From positions 124,001-188,000 of the forward strand of contig NZ_MKKA01000033.1 of assembly GCF_001942405.1 (NCBI RefSeq): DNA of 64,000 nt, written 5' to 3'. The notes beneath the pieces are model-generated. The model worked only from the letters and a program-made list of their open reading frames with translations, searched no databases and was not told the DNA's origin. Below, in pieces: positions 40,801 to 47,692 of the stretch. Both the position numbers and the translations under genes were made by a program. The stretch's first letter is position 1. Every line of letters starts with the position of its first letter. Source of the DNA: Ornithinimicrobium sp. CNJ-824. Lineage in GTDB: Bacteria; Actinomycetota; Actinomycetes; Actinomycetales; Dermatophilaceae.

Positions 40801-41541
40801 GTCGGCCAGCTCCTGCTCCAGGGCGCTCGTCAGCTGGACGAGGTCGTCGGCCAGCAGCCGCAGCCGGGCGTCCCGGACCTCCGCCTGGATCGTGGCGGCC
40901 CGCCGCGCCGTCTCGGCCTGCCGTCCCAGCGGTCCCAGCTGGCGCCTGATCTCGGCGACGAGGTCGGCCAGCCGGGTCAGGTTGCCCTCCATCGTCTCCA
41001 GCTTGCGCAGGGCGCGCTCCTTGCGCTTGCGGTGCTTGAGGACCCCGGCCGCCTCCTCGATGAAGCCACGCCGCTCCTCGGGCGTGGCCCGCAGCACGGC
41101 GTCGAGCTGGCCCTGGCCCACGATGACGTGCATCTCGCGGCCGATCCCGGAGTCGGAGAGCAGCTCCTGGACGTCGAGGAGCCGGCAGCCGGTGCCGTTG
41201 ATGGCGTACTCCGAGCCCCCGCTGCGGAACATCGTCCGGGTGATCGTCACCTCGGAGTAGTCGATCGGCAGCGCACCGTCGGTGTTGTCGATCGTCATCG
41301 ACACCTCGGCCCGTCCCAGCGGCGGACGGCCGGAGGTGCCCGCGAAGATGACGTCCTCCATCTTGCCGCCGCGCAGGCTCTTGGCCCCCTGCTCCCCCAT
41401 CACCCAGGCGAGCGCGTCGACCACGTTGGACTTGCCCGAGCCGTTCGGGCCCACGATGCAGGTGATCCCCGGCTCGAGGCGCAACGTGGTCGTCGAGGCG
41501 AACGACTTGAACCCCTTGAGGGTCAGGCTCTTGACGTACAC
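37891..41541 (-). CDS. smc: Chromosome partition protein SMC
   Basis: 1216 residues. The N-terminal head has Walker A (GPNGSGKS, 31-38) and the Q-loop; two long coiled coils flank a hinge around the middle (LLGPLTDHVQVEPG to DVYGPGWVRGG); the C-terminal head has the signature LSGGERSLTAVALL and Walker B FYIMDEVEAALDD. It organises and separates chromosomes with ScpA/ScpB. GTG 41541 (VYVKSLTLKGFKSFAS) matches the mycobacterial start; GTG 41583 would add 14 residues. A GGTATGCC motif copy at 38948 forces a GCA Ala codon. Confidence 0.96.
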   Translation of the reverse strand: MYVKSLTLKGFKSFASTTTLRLEPGITCIVGPNGSGKSNVVDALAWVMGEQGAKSLRGGKMEDVIFAGTSGRPPLGRAEVSMTIDNTDGALPIDYSEVTITRTMFRSGGSEYAINGTGCRLLDVQELLSDSGIGREMHVIVGQGQLDAVLRATPEERRGFIEEAAGVLKHRKRKERALRKLETMEGNLTRLADLVAEIRRQLGPLGRQAETARRAATIQAEVRDARLRLLADDLVQLTSALEQELADEEALLRRREAVQQQVGDAEREVAGLEETVATAAPVLQQVQDRWYTLSSLLERVRALAELARERVRLLGAEEEDLRGEETGSGRGRDPERLRDQARQVRVEEDALLARVAELTEALAAAEQARAETEQAHAREQDRLARLARAAADRREGLARLSGQVAARRSRLEGGEEEIARLTAAAAAAVERASAAEQEYAALEGTVLDVERGGGGPRPGFETAERGRDEARAEVERLAEELRQAQSEQGALEARVEALALSLRRTDGASALLATDEVTGLLGPLTDHVQVEPGREAAVAAALGWAGEALVADGHTTAAEALAWLRAQDQGRAGLLVPGQGQVPPAGRPTLPADAVWAVDVIGPAEESVGLLPALAALLDRVALVDDADAALRLVEELPPTTAVTPEGDVYGPGWVRGGSSAAPSLLELQSALDEARAGAGAATGRAERLTFELAGARDRLSAAEAEAEAALDALHDSDARMTAVAEQLAHLGQVVRAARVEHDRHTAAVRTAEEALAATRAELAELEQRLADAEATTEGQPEEPDTGERERLAEAAARARSAETEARLALRTQEERARALSGRADALEAAARNELAARERAAARRRRRAQDRATADAVAAGAAYLSGRVEHLLAGAAEERDRMRTEQADRERSLAQARARAHQLVGDLRELTDSVHADEIARAEQRLRIETLQARAMDELGVDPAVLVDEFGPHLPVPVLDDAVADGGSGQDTDEDAGPRTVPFVRAEQEKRLRRAERQLSALGRVNPLALEEFAALEERHQFLTEQVEDLRRSKADLLEIVKEVDERVERVFSEAFRDTAAQFERVFARLFPGGEGRITLTDPDDMLTTGIEVEARPPGKKIKRLSLLSGGERSLTAVALLVAIFKARPSPFYIMDEVEAALDDTNLGRLITLFEELRDSSQLIVITHQKRTMEVADALYGVSMRGDGVTTVVSQRVRDVAPAGATGPEHVDAPA

Positions 41542-41616
41542 GCGGGCAGGCTTCTCACGGTCGACGGGCGGTGGTGCCGTCACGATACCCGCGTGCCGGT
41601 CGCGGGCCCGGCAGGC

Positions 41617-41898
41617 TCAGCGTTCGGAGAAGCCGGTGAGCCCGTCCCGAGGGGTGTGCCACTGCACGGTGACCGTGTCGACCCGGCCGGGGCGGCTGCG
41701 CACCGAGACCTTCTCGGAGAGCAGCTCCAGGAGGCGGTCGACGTCGTCCCGCTCCCCCTGCGCCTGCACCTCCACCCGACCGTCGGGCAGGTTGCGGGCG
41801 TGCCCGACGAGCCCCAGCTCGAGGGCCCGGGCCCGGGTCCACCAGCGGAACCCCACCCCCTGGACGCGGCCGCGGACGTAGACCAGTGCACGCTCCAT
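41617..41898 (-). CDS. acyP: Acylphosphatase
   Basis: 93 residues. The active-site loop RVQGVGFRWW contains the phosphate-binding Arg18 and HARNLPDGRVEV the catalytic Asn36. It hydrolyses acyl phosphates such as acetyl phosphate and carbamoyl phosphate in the cytosol. ATG 41898 has TAGTCT seven bases upstream and is only 24 bases from the GTG of the divergent dehydrogenase gene. Location upstream of smc is standard in actinobacteria. Confidence 0.95.
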   Translation of the reverse strand: MERALVYVRGRVQGVGFRWWTRARALELGLVGHARNLPDGRVEVQAQGERDDVDRLLELLSEKVSVRSRPGRVDTVTVQWHTPRDGLTGFSER

Positions 41899-41905
41899 GG
41901 CTCCG

Positions 41906-41915
41906 AGACTACGGT
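41906..41915. promoter_or_regulatory. Overlapping divergent -10 hexamers, acyP and Gfo/Idh gene
   Basis: Within AGACTACGGT, the minus strand reads TAGTCT (41906-41911), seven bases before acyP, and the plus strand TACGGT (41910-41915), seven bases before the dehydrogenase GTG. The two hexamers share positions 41910-41911, so polymerase can use only one at a time. Confidence 0.5.
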
Positions 41916-41922
41916 GGGACCC

Positions 41923-42957
41923 GTGAGCGAGCCGAGCAGCACCGCATACCCCCCGATCACCGACCGTCCCGTCCGCTGGGGCCTGCTGGCCGCCGGACGC
42001 ATCGCCCGGGCGTTCGCCCAGGCCGTGGCGGCCGCGGAGGGGGGCGAGGTCGTCGCCGTGGCCGCCCGCGACGCGGGCCGTGCCCAGGCGTTCGCCGACG
42101 ACCTGGGCGTGCCGCGCGCCTACGGCGACTACGCCGAGCTGCTCGCGGACCCGGAGGTGGACGTGGTCTACATCTCCTCCACCCACCCCTTCCACGCCGA
42201 CCAGGCCGTGGCCGCCCTGCGGGCCGGTCGGCACGTGGTCGTGGAGAAGCCGACCGCGCTGACGGTGAGGGACACCGAGCGGGTCTTCGAGGCGGCCCGC
42301 CAGAGCGGACGGTTCGCGATGGAGGCGATGTGGACCCGGTGCATGCCCCTGGTCCAGGACCTCGTGGGCCGGGTGCGCGACGGGCAGATCGGCACGGCCC
42401 GCAGCCTCGCCGCCGCCTTCACCGTGCCGTTCGAGTACGACGAGGGCCACCGGGTCTTCGACCTGGACAACGGCGGTGGCGCCCTGCTCGACATCGGGAT
42501 CTACCCGGTCACCCTGGCCCACCTGCTCCTGGGTCACCCCACGGACGTGCAGGTGCTGGGCTCGCGCGTGCCCACCGGTGCCGACGACCTCGTGGGGTTG
42601 CAGTGGATGACGCGGGAGGGGGCGGTGGCCCAGGTGCTGTGCGACTCCCGCAGCAGCGGCGCCAGCCGGACCGTCGTGCGCGGGACCGAGGGGTGGATCG
42701 AGGTGCACGGGCCGGTGAACGACCCGGAGGGTTTCACCGTCTACCGCGGCCGGGAGCCCGAGGGCGAGCTGGTGACCGGCGACCGGCGAGGGCTGGTCCA
42801 CGAGGTGGAGGAGGTGCACCGCTGCCTCGCGGCGGGGCTGCTGGAGTCCCCCGTCGTGCCGCACGCGGACACGGTGGCGGTCATGACCATCCTGGAGTCG
42901 GCCCGGCGCGAGCTCGGGGTGCGCTACCCGCAGGAGGACGAACCGCTGCACACCTGA
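41923..42957 (+). CDS. Gfo/Idh/MocA-family NAD(P)-dependent oxidoreductase
   Basis: 344 residues. The Rossmann domain begins WGLLAAGRIARAFAQAV, where GAGRIA of typical members is AAGRIA. VYISSTHPFHADQAVAALRAGRHVVVEKPTAL holds the EKP catalytic Lys, and the GGGALLDIGIYPVTLA stretch the substrate-side His/Asp region (Asp, Tyr present). Members oxidise sugars, inositols or trans-dihydrodiols; this one resembles the dihydrodiol/glucose-fructose type, but the substrate is unknown. A motif copy (GGGTATGCGGT, minus strand) lies over codons 7-10 of the gene. Confidence 0.85.
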   Translation: MSEPSSTAYPPITDRPVRWGLLAAGRIARAFAQAVAAAEGGEVVAVAARDAGRAQAFADDLGVPRAYGDYAELLADPEVDVVYISSTHPFHADQAVAALRAGRHVVVEKPTALTVRDTERVFEAARQSGRFAMEAMWTRCMPLVQDLVGRVRDGQIGTARSLAAAFTVPFEYDEGHRVFDLDNGGGALLDIGIYPVTLAHLLLGHPTDVQVLGSRVPTGADDLVGLQWMTREGAVAQVLCDSRSSGASRTVVRGTEGWIEVHGPVNDPEGFTVYRGREPEGELVTGDRRGLVHEVEEVHRCLAAGLLESPVVPHADTVAVMTILESARRELGVRYPQEDEPLHT

Positions 42958-42965
42958 GCGTGGGG

Positions 42966-42971
42966 CAGACT
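42966..42971 (+). promoter_or_regulatory. -10-like hexamer of the 94-residue protein gene
   Basis: CAGACT ends six bases before ATG 42978. Confidence 0.4.
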
Positions 42972-42977
42972 GGGCCG

Positions 42978-43262
42978 ATGACCGAGCTCCTCCTCTTCTC
43001 GGTCGGCGCCGTCCTGGCGCTGGCCCTGCTGGGCCATCTGGCCACCCCGCCGGTGGACCGGCTCCCCCCGCGCCGCTGGACGCCCGTCTACCTCCTCGAC
43101 CGCGTCGGTGCCGGGCTGGGGCTGTTCCTGGGGGCCGGCCGGGAGCGGGCGGACCGGCTGGGACGGGCCGTGGACGAGCAGTCGCGCCGTCGGCGGCCGC
43201 CCCGGGACGGAGGCACGGACGGGGGCACGGACGCGTCGCAGGACGGTGGACCCACACCCTGA
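42978..43262 (+). CDS. Small membrane-associated protein, unknown
   Basis: 94 residues. A hydrophobic N-terminus (LLLFSVGAVLALALLGHLA) is followed by PPVDRLPPRRWTPVYLLDRVGAGLGLFLGAG and an Arg-rich then Gly/Asp/Thr-rich tail. I do not recognise a family. It starts 20 bases after the dehydrogenase stop, with its own -10 hexamer, and faces mutM. Confidence 0.6.
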   Translation: MTELLLFSVGAVLALALLGHLATPPVDRLPPRRWTPVYLLDRVGAGLGLFLGAGRERADRLGRAVDEQSRRRRPPRDGGTDGGTDASQDGGPTP

Positions 43263-43328
43263 GGCGGGCACGCGGGTCGGAGCAGGATCCCCCGCGCGGC
43301 GCTCTCAGGCGCTCAGCCCTGTCGACGG

Positions 43329-44225
43329 TCAGGGACGGGGGCTGCGCGGCCGGACCTGGCACCGGGGGCAGGAGTGGGAGGAGCGGTTCATGAACTCCTC
43401 GCGCACGATCGGCGTGCCGCACCGGCGGCACGGGCGACCGGTGCGTCCGTAGGCGTCCAGCGACCGGTCGAAGTAGCCGCTGGCGCCGTTGACGTTGACG
43501 TAGAGCGCGTCGAAGCTGGTCCCGCCCTGGCCCAGGGCCGCTCGCATCACGTCGGTGGCGTGGTCCAGCAGCCGGCCCAGCGCCGGACGGGTGAGGGCGG
43601 AGGCCGGTCGACGGCCGTGGACCCCGGCGCGCCACAGCGCCTCGTCGGCGTAGATGTTGCCGATCCCGCTGACGACCCGCTGGTCGAGCAGCACCCGCTT
43701 GACCTCGCTGCTGCTGGCCTTCATCCGCCGCACCGCCGCTGCCCGGTCGAAGACGGGGTCGAGGGGGTCGGGCGCGATGTGCAGCACGGGCGCGGGTATG
43801 CCGTGGGGATGGGTCGGACCCCCGTGCGGGTCCGGGTGCAGCTCGGCGAGCGCCAGGCCCCCGAAGGTGCGCTGGTCGACGAACCGCAGCTGCGGCCCTG
43901 CGTCGGTGAAGTCGAAGGTGGCGTGCAGGTGCTTCTCCCGCGGTGCGTCCGGGGCCTCCACGAGCAGCTGCCCGCTCATCCCCAGGTGCACGACGAGCGC
44001 CTGGGGGTCGTCGTGCGGAGGACGGAGCACCAGCCACAGGTACTTGCCCCGGCGGTCGACCTGCTCGACCCGCGCGCCGGCCACCCGGGCCGCGAGGTCG
44101 GCCGGGCCGGCCGGATGGCGGCGTGCCACCCGGGACCCGGAGAGGACGGCCTCGGCGACCGTGCGCCCCCGGACGTGCTGCTCCAGCCCCCGCCGGACGA
44201 CCTCGACCTCGGGCAGCTCAGGCAC
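43329..44225 (-). CDS. mutM: Formamidopyrimidine-DNA glycosylase MutM (Fpg)
   Basis: 298 residues. The mature N-terminus PELPEVE supplies catalytic Pro2 and Glu3; [19 protein letters not shown], the helix-two-turn-helix with [20 protein letters not shown], and the zinc finger [24 protein letters not shown] are all intact. It removes 8-oxoguanine and opened purines. GTG 44225 lies just inside the rnc 3' end (8-base overlap). A GGGTATGCCGT copy forces a rare ATA codon in HGIPAPV. Confidence 0.97.
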   Translation of the reverse strand: MPELPEVEVVRRGLEQHVRGRTVAEAVLSGSRVARRHPAGPADLAARVAGARVEQVDRRGKYLWLVLRPPHDDPQALVVHLGMSGQLLVEAPDAPREKHLHATFDFTDAGPQLRFVDQRTFGGLALAELHPDPHGGPTHPHGIPAPVLHIAPDPLDPVFDRAAAVRRMKASSSEVKRVLLDQRVVSGIGNIYADEALWRAGVHGRRPASALTRPALGRLLDHATDVMRAALGQGGTSFDALYVNVNGASGYFDRSLDAYGRTGRPCRRCGTPIVREEFMNRSSHSCPRCQVRPRSPRP

Positions 44226-44991
44226 CGCTGCCGTCGGGGTCGTTCCCGTCGGCCGCAGGGGCGCCGCCGGCGGCGGGGGCCACCTCCACCACGCGGGCCG
44301 CCCGCTCGGTGAGGGTGCGCCACCCGGCCTCGGCGGCCTGCTGCTCGGCGGCCTTCTTCGAGCGGCCCTCCCCGGTGCCGACGACCTCCTCGTCGACGAG
44401 GACCCGGGCGGTGAACCTCTTGTCGTGGTCGGGCCCCTCGGACTGCACCCGGTACTCGGGCATGCCGAGCTCGGCCGTCGCCGCGACCTCCTGCAGGCTC
44501 GTCTTCCAGTCCAGGGCCGCCCCCAGAGCGGCGCTGCGCCGCAGCAGCGGGTCGAGCAGGTGGTGGACGAAGGCGTCGGCCGCGACCATGCCGGAGGAGA
44601 GGTAGACGCACCCGATGACCGCCTCGGTGGTGTCCGCCAGGATCGAGTCCTTGTCCCGGCCACCGGTGCTCTGCTCCCCCTTGCCGAGGCGCACGAAGTC
44701 GCCCAGGTCGACGACCCGGGCGACCTCGGCGAGCGCCCGGGAGTTGACGACCGCGGCCCTGAGCTTGGCCAGCCGCCCCTCGGGGAGCTCGGGGTGGGTC
44801 CGGTAGAGGGTGTCGGTGACGATGACGCCCAGCACCGCGTCCCCCAGGAACTCCAGGCGTTCGTTGTGCGGCTCCCCGTCGTTCTCGTAGGAGTAGGACC
44901 GGTGCGTCAGGGCACGCAGAAGCAGCGCCTCGTCGCAGGGCTGCCCGACGACCTGCGCGAGGTAGTCGTTGAGCTCGGCGACGGGGCGCAT
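44218..44991 (-). CDS. rnc: Ribonuclease III
   Basis: 257 residues. The catalytic domain signature [17 protein letters not shown] and [17 protein letters not shown] carry the acidic metal ligands; the dsRNA-binding domain starts near residue 155 ([20 protein letters not shown]) and ends in [19 protein letters not shown]. It processes rRNA precursors and cleaves structured RNA. A Gly/Ala-rich tail of about 25 residues follows. ATG 44991 starts 17 bases after the rpmF stop. The order DUF177-rpmF-rnc-mutM-smc is conserved in actinobacteria. Confidence 0.97.
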   Translation of the reverse strand: MRPVAELNDYLAQVVGQPCDEALLLRALTHRSYSYENDGEPHNERLEFLGDAVLGVIVTDTLYRTHPELPEGRLAKLRAAVVNSRALAEVARVVDLGDFVRLGKGEQSTGGRDKDSILADTTEAVIGCVYLSSGMVAADAFVHHLLDPLLRRSAALGAALDWKTSLQEVAATAELGMPEYRVQSEGPDHDKRFTARVLVDEEVVGTGEGRSKKAAEQQAAEAGWRTLTERAARVVEVAPAAGGAPAADGNDPDGSGA

Positions 44992-45008
44992 GCGTCGGCG
45001 CAGGATCG

Positions 45009-45203
45009 TCAGTCCTGGTGCTCGGTGCGCTCGGCAGCCGCGTAGTGGCGGCCGCCGTAGGTGCCGCAGCTGGGGCAGGCCTGGTGGGGGGTGCGCACCG
45101 AACCGCACTGCGGGCAGGTGCTCAGCGCGATCGGCGCGGCCTTCCACTGGGAGCGGCGGCTCCGGGTGTTCGAGCGCGACATCTTCCGCTTGGGGACGGC
45201 CAC
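45009..45203 (-). CDS. rpmF: 50S ribosomal protein L32 (zinc-binding form)
   Basis: 64 residues. [22 protein letters not shown] is the invariant L32 start; the zinc ribbon is [22 protein letters not shown] (two CxxC pairs), so this is the zinc-containing C+ paralogue. It starts one base after the DUF177 stop and is coupled to it. Confidence 0.97.
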   Translation of the reverse strand: MAVPKRKMSRSNTRSRRSQWKAAPIALSTCPQCGSVRTPHQACPSCGTYGGRHYAAAERTEHQD

Positions 45204-45204
45204 G

Positions 45205-45801
45205 TCAGTTCCTCTTCTCGTCGTCGTCGGTCGGTGCGGCCAGGGAGGCCAGCGCCGACCACCGGGGGTCGATCACGTCGTGATGGTGGTCCGGGTCGTC
45301 CGCCAGGCGCGCCCCGCACTGGGAGCACAGTCCTGGACAGTCGTCCCGGCACACCGGTTGGAAGGGCAGCGCGGTCACGACGGCGTCCCGGACGACCTCC
45401 TCGAGGTCCATCAGGTCGCCGTCGAGCACGTACTGCTCCTCGTCCTCGGTCTCGTCGTCCCGTCCGGACGTCCCGGCCACCTGCTGGTGGTGGGCCGCCC
45501 GTTCGGGATAGGCGAACAGCTCCTGGAGCTCCACCTCGAGGTTCTCCTCGACGGGGTCCAGGCACCGCACGCACGTCCCGCTCGTCGAGCTCCTGACCGT
45601 CCCCGACACCAGCACGCCCTCGACGACCGACTCCAGCCGCAGGTCCAGCTCGACCTCACGGCCGGGCGGGATCGCGACGACGTCGGAGCCGATGCGCTCG
45701 GGTGCCTCCACGGTCCACGAGGCCCGACGCATGGTGCCCGGGCGGCGGACCAGCTCGCGGGTGTCCAGCACCCAGGGGCCGTCCTGCTCGTGCGCAGCCA
45801 T
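45205..45801 (-). CDS. DUF177 (YceD) family protein
   Basis: 198 residues. The conserved core is GTCVRCLDPVEENLEVELQELFAYP, with a second Cys pair further on (CRDDCPGLCSQCGARL). The family is almost always next to rpmF, and plant and bacterial members act in 23S rRNA accumulation. The acidic central loop and the His-rich HHHDVIDPRW end are typical. ATG 45801 follows GAAGGA; transcription probably starts near 45865 from TTGGTC-18-TAGTCT. Confidence 0.92.
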   Translation of the reverse strand: MAAHEQDGPWVLDTRELVRRPGTMRRASWTVEAPERIGSDVVAIPPGREVELDLRLESVVEGVLVSGTVRSSTSGTCVRCLDPVEENLEVELQELFAYPERAAHHQQVAGTSGRDDETEDEEQYVLDGDLMDLEEVVRDAVVTALPFQPVCRDDCPGLCSQCGARLADDPDHHHDVIDPRWSALASLAAPTDDDEKRN

Positions 45802-45871
45802 GATCCTTCGTCCTCGTTCGCGGTGGTGGGAACGGCCCGGTTTCCACGACGTGGACACGGACCGACGCACC

Positions 45872-45901
45872 AGACTAGCGGAGCGGCGCCCGTGCGACCA
45901 A
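45872..45901 (-). promoter_or_regulatory. Promoter of DUF177-rpmF
   Basis: TTGGTC, 18 bases, TAGTCT on the minus strand, giving a leader of about 65 bases. Confidence 0.55.
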
Positions 45902-45956
45902 GTCTGCCAGGCACGTGACGCCGGCCGGGTCACCAGGCCCGCAGCGGGGGCCGTGC

Positions 45957-46463
45957 TCACCCGTCGGCGGCGCGCGCGAGCTCCTCGAGGGCAGCCAGGA
46001 CCACGTCGGGGACGAGCCCGGCGACGTCGCCCCGGTAGCGGTGCACCTCCTTGACCAGGGAGCTGGACACGTGCTCCAGGGTCGGGTCGGCGGGGAGGAA
46101 GACGGTCTCCACGCCGCTGAGGTGCCGGTTCATCCGGGCCATCGGCAGCTCGTAGGCGAAGTCGGTGCCGCCGCGCAGCCCCTTGACGACGGCTCCGGCC
46201 CCGACCTGACGGCACACGTCGACCAGGAGGGTGTCGGCGAAGGCCTCGACCCGGACGCGGTCGGCCAGGTCCGGCTCGAGGGAGCGGCGCACCAGGTCCA
46301 GGCGCCGCTCCACCGGGAACGAGCCCTGCTTGGCCGGGTTGTGCAGCACGGCCACGACGACCTCGTCGAACAGCGCGGCGGCCCGGCGGACGACGTCCAG
46401 GTGGCCGTGGGTGACCGGGTCGAAGGAGCCGGGGCACACGCAGCGGCGCTCGAGGTGCGTCAT
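45957..46463 (-). CDS. coaD: Phosphopantetheine adenylyltransferase
   Basis: 168 residues. The nucleotidyltransferase motif CPGSFDPVTHGHLDVV (TxGH) and the pantetheine-binding GLRGGTDFAYELPMARMNR and SSSLVKEV elements are complete. It makes dephospho-CoA, the fourth step of CoA synthesis. ATG 46463 has TAGGGT seven bases upstream. It lies between the hemerythrin gene and DUF177, near rsmD and recG, the usual order. Confidence 0.97.
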   Translation of the reverse strand: MTHLERRCVCPGSFDPVTHGHLDVVRRAAALFDEVVVAVLHNPAKQGSFPVERRLDLVRRSLEPDLADRVRVEAFADTLLVDVCRQVGAGAVVKGLRGGTDFAYELPMARMNRHLSGVETVFLPADPTLEHVSSSLVKEVHRYRGDVAGLVPDVVLAALEELARAADG

Positions 46464-46470
46464 GCCCTCG

Positions 46471-46476
46471 ACCCTA
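46471..46476 (-). promoter_or_regulatory. -10-like hexamer of coaD
   Basis: TAGGGT ends seven bases before ATG 46463. Confidence 0.45.
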
Positions 46477-46491
46477 CCGAGCCGGGAGCCG

Positions 46492-47055
46492 TCAGCCCTC
46501 CGAGGTCTCCTCGTCCTCGCCGAGCAGCCCCTCCTTGCGGGCCTCGTCGACGAGCCGCTGCACGTTCTCCACGGAGCCGCACCCCTGGTCCAGCTGCTCG
46601 CTGCGGGCGGCGAGGAACTTCTGCCCGAGCTGGGCGCGGTCGTCGTCGGAGACGTCCTCCCTGGCCGGGTTGAGGATCGTCAGCTCCTCCTCCGTCAGGT
46701 GGTGCTGGAGGACCTCGTTCATCCTCTCCACGGCGTCGTCGAACTTCTGGGTGTCGGTGCCGACGCACTCCAGCAGGGCGAGCAGGGCCTCGTTGATCTC
46801 GGCGTGCTCCTCCTCGCCGTGCTCCACCTCGTGCTCGCCGACATCCTCGGTCCGACGCCGCAACCGGGGGTAGACCTCCTGCTCCTCGGCCTCGCCGTGG
46901 GCGACGAGCACGTCGGCGAAGGCGGCCCGGGCGCCGGCGCGGTCGGCCGTGCTGTCGCGCATCTCGCGCAGGAGGGTCTCGAAGAGCCGGTGGTCGTCGA
47001 GGATGAGGTCGACGACGTCTCCGGACACGGGGCGGGGGATGGGGTAGTCGGTCAT
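46492..47055 (-). CDS. Hemerythrin-like domain protein
   Basis: 187 residues. A four-helix HHE-type domain with LILDDHRLFETLL, VLVAHGEAEEQEVYPRL, EHEVEHGEEEHAEINEAL and LQHHLTEEELTIL, giving the His/Glu ligands of a di-iron centre. Members bind O2 or NO or sense iron and oxidative stress; the role here is unknown. The acidic C-terminal helices are not part of the domain. GATGAT ends six bases before ATG 47055. It is inserted between coaD and rsmD, which are neighbours in many relatives. Confidence 0.85.
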   Translation of the reverse strand: MTDYPIPRPVSGDVVDLILDDHRLFETLLREMRDSTADRAGARAAFADVLVAHGEAEEQEVYPRLRRRTEDVGEHEVEHGEEEHAEINEALLALLECVGTDTQKFDDAVERMNEVLQHHLTEEELTILNPAREDVSDDDRAQLGQKFLAARSEQLDQGCGSVENVQRLVDEARKEGLLGEDEETSEG

Positions 47056-47061
47056 GGGGCG

Positions 47062-47067
47062 ATCATC
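47062..47067 (-). promoter_or_regulatory. -10-like hexamer of the hemerythrin-like gene
   Basis: GATGAT ends six bases before ATG 47055. Confidence 0.4.
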
Positions 47068-47112
47068 GCAGCCGCGCCCGGCCGGCCCCGCCACCGGGGT
47101 CGGCGACGACGG

Positions 47113-47685
47113 TCAGCCCGTCGGCGGCGCGGGCTCGGCGAGGTGCACGGCGGTCTCGCCGTAGGCGCGGCGGTCGAGCGGGCGCAGACCGGCCGGCCAG
47201 GTCGGTGCGGGCGACCGGGCGCTGCGCTCCACGAGGACCAGCGCGTCGGGGTCGAGCCAGCCGGCGGCGACGAGCAGGGCGAGCACGGCGGCCAGGTCGT
47301 CCTCGGCCAGGTCGTAGGGGGGGTCCAGCAGGACCAGCTGGTAGGGCTCCTCGGGGCCCTCGTCGAGCACCGCCCGAACGGGGGCGGCCCGCACCTGCAC
47401 CTGCTGCGTCATCCCCAGGGTGCGGGCGTTCCGGGAGACCAGCGCCGCGGTGGCCCGGTGCCGCTCGACGGCGAGCAGGTGCCCCGCCCCCCGGGACACC
47501 GCCTCCAGCCCGAGCGCCCCCGACCCGGCGTACAGGTCCAGCACCCGCACCCCGTCGAGGTCCATCAGCGACTCGAGCCGGGAGAAGACCGCCTCCCGCA
47601 CCCGGTCGGTGGTCGGACGTGTCCCCGCCCCCCGCGGGGTCAGGACCGTGCGACCGCCGGCACGTCCGGCGATGATCCTCGTCAC
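47113..47685 (-). CDS. rsmD: 16S rRNA (guanine966-N2)-methyltransferase RsmD
   Basis: 190 residues. The SAM motif DLYAGSGALGLEAVSRG and the N6/N2-methylase motif LLDPPYD are clear, as is RIIAGRAGGRTVLTP...RPTTDRVREAVFSRL at the N-terminus. It methylates G966 in 16S rRNA. GTG 47685 lies seven bases after the recG stop; the two genes are co-directional and almost certainly co-transcribed. Confidence 0.95.
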   Translation of the reverse strand: MTRIIAGRAGGRTVLTPRGAGTRPTTDRVREAVFSRLESLMDLDGVRVLDLYAGSGALGLEAVSRGAGHLLAVERHRATAALVSRNARTLGMTQQVQVRAAPVRAVLDEGPEEPYQLVLLDPPYDLAEDDLAAVLALLVAAGWLDPDALVLVERSARSPAPTWPAGLRPLDRRAYGETAVHLAEPAPPTG

Positions 47686-47692
47686 CGTCGGC

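Noticed and set aside
37720-41900. Very long plus-strand open frame opposite smc, running on into the Gfo/Idh gene
   Set aside because: High GC removes stop codons from other frames. The translation is repetitive Gly/Arg/Leu text without a fold, and the minus strand encodes a full SMC. Only the part from 41923 is a gene.
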